32,700 bases of DNA, taken from Burkholderiales bacterium. Lineage in GTDB: Bacteria > Pseudomonadota > Gammaproteobacteria > Burkholderiales > Burkholderiaceae_C. This document shows positions 30,789 through 32,700 of this stretch, piece by piece (within the stretch, counting starts at the first letter, position 1; the number at the start of each line of letters is the position of its first letter). The notes under the pieces are model-generated. The model did not search any database. It was not told the DNA's origin and was given only the letters and a program-made list of their open reading frames with translations. The translations under genes were made by a program, and so were the position numbers. The stretch spans positions 1 to 32,700 of the forward strand of contig CANGHK010000056.1 of assembly GCA_947453625.1 (NCBI GenBank), written 5' to 3'.

Positions 30789-31081
30789 CGCGGCGACGCT
30801 CTCGGGCTGGGGGGCGTGTGGGTGGGGTCCTCGGTGTGGCTGCGCACGCCGATGCAGCGGGCTTCCACCAGGCGCAGCCCGAACATCGTGTCACCCACCT
30901 GCACCGCCAGCGGCTCACGGCCGCCCGGTCCGCGGTGCAACACCTGCACGGTCTCGCCCGGCAGGAAGCCCAACTCCCCAAGCCGCCGCAGGTGGTGCTC
31001 ATCCAGGCCCGCACCATTGGCGCACACCTCGACCACCGTGGCGGCCACGCCGTCGGGCAGATCACAGAGCAGGAGGGGCAT
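30785..31081 (-). CDS. feoA: FeoA, iron(II) transport accessory protein
   Basis: A 98-residue SH3-like protein that binds or regulates FeoB. The family core is LRRLGELGFLPGETVQVLHR (about 31-50), then GGREPLAVQVGDTMFGLRLV with the usual xRxxEA ending (LRLVEARCIGV). A Pro/Ser-rich tail (EDPTHTPPSPRASPR) extends it beyond the typical 75-85 residues. The start ATG 31081 is 26 bp from a Fur-box-like sequence; the frame is open far upstream, but family sequence begins here (MPLLLCDLPDG). Confidence 0.92.
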   Translation of the reverse strand: MPLLLCDLPDGVAATVVEVCANGAGLDEHHLRRLGELGFLPGETVQVLHRGPGGREPLAVQVGDTMFGLRLVEARCIGVRSHTEDPTHTPPSPRASPR

Positions 31082-31106
31082 GGCCGGGTTGCGGGACGAT
31101 GAATCT

Positions 31107-31127
31107 AAATGCGATTCTCTCTCATTT
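31107..31127 (-). promoter_or_regulatory. Probable Fur box of the feo operon
   Basis: A 21-bp near-palindrome: AAATGCGA at 31107-31114 faces TCTCATTT at 31120-31127, agreeing with the classic AATGAGAA/TTCTCATT type of Fur site. It lies just upstream of feoA, where binding of Fe-Fur would block transcription. Confidence 0.65.
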
Positions 31128-31459
31128 CGAATGGTGCGGGAGGCATGCTGTCTGACGGGGTCTTGCGATGGATCAGGGTTTGCCGCGGCGTTGGCCGGGG
31201 TGGCAGCGAGCGGACCCGCGAGACCGCTGCGCGATGGCGGTCCGCGCTGTGGCCGATGGGCCCGGCACAATCCCGGTCCAGCCAGACTGCCACCGCCGCG
31301 CGCTGCGGCCACCCGCTGCCAACTGGCAGTGACGTTCCCCCATCTCCGGCCCCCGTCCATGCCCATCCCCGAACCCGACCTCCTTGCCCTGCGGCAGCGG
31401 CAGGCCTCGCCCGCGCGCTGGCCTCGCACGCTCGCGGGCTGCTGCCCGGCGCCTTCGCG
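31128..31459. other. 332-bp intergenic region between feoA and the EamA gene
   Basis: No convincing gene. It holds a 14-bp inverted repeat (CTGCCA-AC-TGGCAG, 31316-31329), possibly a regulator site, a CACAAT -10-like hexamer at about 31266-31271 and a 34-codon frame (31359-31463, MPIPEPDLLALRQRQASPAR onward) whose TGA overlaps the EamA start as ATGA. The short frame may be a leader ORF or chance. Confidence 0.4.
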
Positions 31460-32374
31460 ATGAGCGCCAACCCGAAATCCGGCGCCGCCTTGTCGCACGG
31501 CGCTTTCGCCACCTTGCTGCTGATCGCGCTGATGATGGGCGCCAACCATGTTGCGGCGCGGCTGGCCTTCAACCACGGTGTCGATGTCGCCACCGCGGTG
31601 ACTTTTCGCAGCGCGGTCACGGCCGCGGTGGTCGGGCTGTTGCTGCTGGTGCAGCGCGTGCCGCTGCGGCTGACCGCGCGCCACCGCCGGGCCTTGCCGG
31701 CGATCGGCCTGCTGGTGGGTGTGCAGAGCCTGTGCCTGTACTCGGCGGTGGCGCGCCTGCCGGTGGCGCTGGCGCTGCTGGCCTTCAACACCTACCCGCT
31801 GTGGACGGCGTTGTGGGCCCGGCTGGCTTACGGCCACCGGCCCGAGCCGCGCGTGCTGCGGGCGATGCCGGTGATGCTGCTCGGCCTGGCGCTGGCGCTG
31901 GACGTGTTGGGTGCCGCCTCCGGCCTGGGTGCAGCCGGGCAATGGGCCCATATCGGCATCGGCGTGGGCTATGCGCTTGCGGCCGCGGCCATTTTCGGGC
32001 TGGCGCTGGTGTTGACCCAGCATGAGGCCGGCGACCTGGACGGCCGCGTGCGCACCTTCAGCACGATGGCGCTGGTGGCGGTGATGGCGCTGGCCGGCAT
32101 GGCCAGCCAGGGCGGGCCGCAGTGGCCGCAGGCGGCTGCCGGCTGGTGGGGGCTGGCCGCGCTGACCGCGCTCTACGGCACGGCGTTCACCGTCATGTTC
32201 ACGGTGTTGCCGCGGCTGGGCGTGGTCGGCAACTCGGCGATCATGAACATCGAGCCGGTCTTCGCGCTGGTGCTGGCCTGGGGCCTGCTGGGGCAGACCA
32301 TCGCTGCGATGCAGGTCGGTGGCGGCCTGCTGGTGGTGGTCACGGTGGTCTGGCTGGGCTGGCGCAGGCGCTGA
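31460..32374 (+). CDS. EamA/DMT-family transporter
   Basis: A 304-residue membrane protein of the drug/metabolite transporter superfamily, usually exporters of amino acids or other small metabolites; the substrate is unknown. About ten membrane segments form two EamA repeats: the first around LLIALMMGANHVAARLAFNH to VALALLAFNTYPLWTALWAR, the second around IGVGYALAAAAIFGLALVLT to NIEPVFALVLAWGLLGQTI. The NTYPLWTAL and NIEPVFA motifs are typical. The frame is open to 31109, but the family N-terminus is at ATG 31460; no clear ribosome binding site is seen, so coupling to the short upstream frame is possible. Confidence 0.88.
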   Translation: MSANPKSGAALSHGAFATLLLIALMMGANHVAARLAFNHGVDVATAVTFRSAVTAAVVGLLLLVQRVPLRLTARHRRALPAIGLLVGVQSLCLYSAVARLPVALALLAFNTYPLWTALWARLAYGHRPEPRVLRAMPVMLLGLALALDVLGAASGLGAAGQWAHIGIGVGYALAAAAIFGLALVLTQHEAGDLDGRVRTFSTMALVAVMALAGMASQGGPQWPQAAAGWWGLAALTALYGTAFTVMFTVLPRLGVVGNSAIMNIEPVFALVLAWGLLGQTIAAMQVGGGLLVVVTVVWLGWRRR

Positions 32375-32526
32375 GCGCGGCCTGCCCTGGGCGGGTCGGC
32401 GCTGACGGCGGACGGCCGGCCAGGATCCGCCTGGAACAGGGTTTGCATGCATGGTTTCCCCGACCGTCCGGTGGGCGCGCCGGACGCAGAATCCGCAGCG
32501 TCTCCCACTTCCTCGCCGTCCCCGAC
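32375..32526. other. Intergenic region with a perfect 7-bp inverted repeat
   Basis: CGTCCGG (32465-32471) and CCGGACG (32480-32486) are separated by 8 nt, about 40 bp before the lipoprotein start. It may be an EamA terminator stem (no T-tract) or an operator. Nothing else is seen in these 152 bp. Confidence 0.35.
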
Positions 32527-32700
32527 ATGGTCCACACCGATAGGCAGTTCGCCCGTTCCCCCAAGCCGCCACGCTTCACGCTGGGCGTCACTGCGCTGGC
32601 GGCGCTGGCTGCCCTCGGCCTGGCCGGCTGCGCCACCCCGGCCGGCCCCGGCGGCGCTGGGGTGAACGCCGCCACCGCGGCCGCCACCGTGGCCGCCGTC
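32527..32700 (+). CDS. Lipoprotein, N-terminal part (runs off the window)
   Basis: The first 58 codons of an open frame that continues past the window edge. The n-region is basic (RQFARSPKPPRF), followed by a hydrophobic core (LGVTALAALAALGLAGC) with lipobox LAGC, giving an acylated Cys at about residue 38. The following sequence (ATPAGPGGAGVNAATAAATV) is an Ala/Gly-rich linker. Lipid-modified periplasmic or outer-membrane anchoring is predicted; the family cannot be told from this piece. Confidence 0.65.
   Translation, partial: MVHTDRQFARSPKPPRFTLGVTALAALAALGLAGCATPAGPGGAGVNAATAAATVAAV

Noticed and set aside
30785-32572. Minus-strand frame of 595 codons across the EamA gene and feoA
   Set aside because: Only the last 98 codons match a family (FeoA); the rest is antisense to the EamA transporter and shows no domain.

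Overview
The window is very G+C-rich, densely coded DNA from a flagellated Gram-negative bacterium. The gene families point to a betaproteobacterium of the order Burkholderiales, probably a Leptothrix/Rubrivivax/Sphaerotilus-type lineage; this placement is inferred from gene content, as no search was possible. Supporting families are the Bug-type solute-binding protein, DUF455, the chalcone-isomerase-like protein, the HPr-rel-A cassette, a feoA-feoB-Cys-rich gene set and flgM/flgN next to flgA-flgL. No rRNA, tRNA or CRISPR array was seen.

Left end (1-2170): a complete IS1595-type insertion sequence with 31-bp imperfect terminal inverted repeats (28/31 matching) sits directly against a fragment of an M23 peptidase gene. 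That fragment is followed by a small membrane coiled-coil protein and a bactofilin, so the insertion appears to have broken a cell-wall/cytoskeleton operon. Then come an AEC permease (-), a chalcone-isomerase-like periplasmic protein, a Bug solute-binding protein, a XerD-type recombinase and a MarC membrane protein.

Positions 6670-9752 (- strand) hold a tightly coupled four-gene operon. In transcription order it encodes a Tat-signal protein of unknown function, a PqqD-like peptide-binding protein, an HPr-kinase-like kinase and an NTP_transf_5-type nucleotidyltransferase. This is an HPr-rel-A cassette and the best candidate for an undescribed system here. It resembles the tailoring half (recognition element, kinase, nucleotidyltransferase) of some lasso-peptide clusters without the protease and cyclase.

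Positions 9881-12330 carry a DUF455 ferritin-like protein, divergent from a gamma-carbonic anhydrase and the redox chaperone Hsp33. The flagellar region (12381-24871) has flgN, flgM and flgA on the minus strand and flgBCDEFGHIJKL on the plus strand. flgM has its own sigma-28 promoter with perfect 11-bp spacing. A strong intrinsic-terminator hairpin lies unexpectedly between flgF and flgG. Downstream are an EAL-like/HDOD protein, a cNMP-CBS-DUF294 nucleotidyltransferase and a DnaQ-like protein whose exonuclease active site is degenerate.

Right end (28672-32700): an iron(II) uptake operon read leftwards (feoA, feoB and a Cys-rich small membrane protein) behind a probable Fur box, then an EamA exporter and the first 58 codons of a lipoprotein running off the window.
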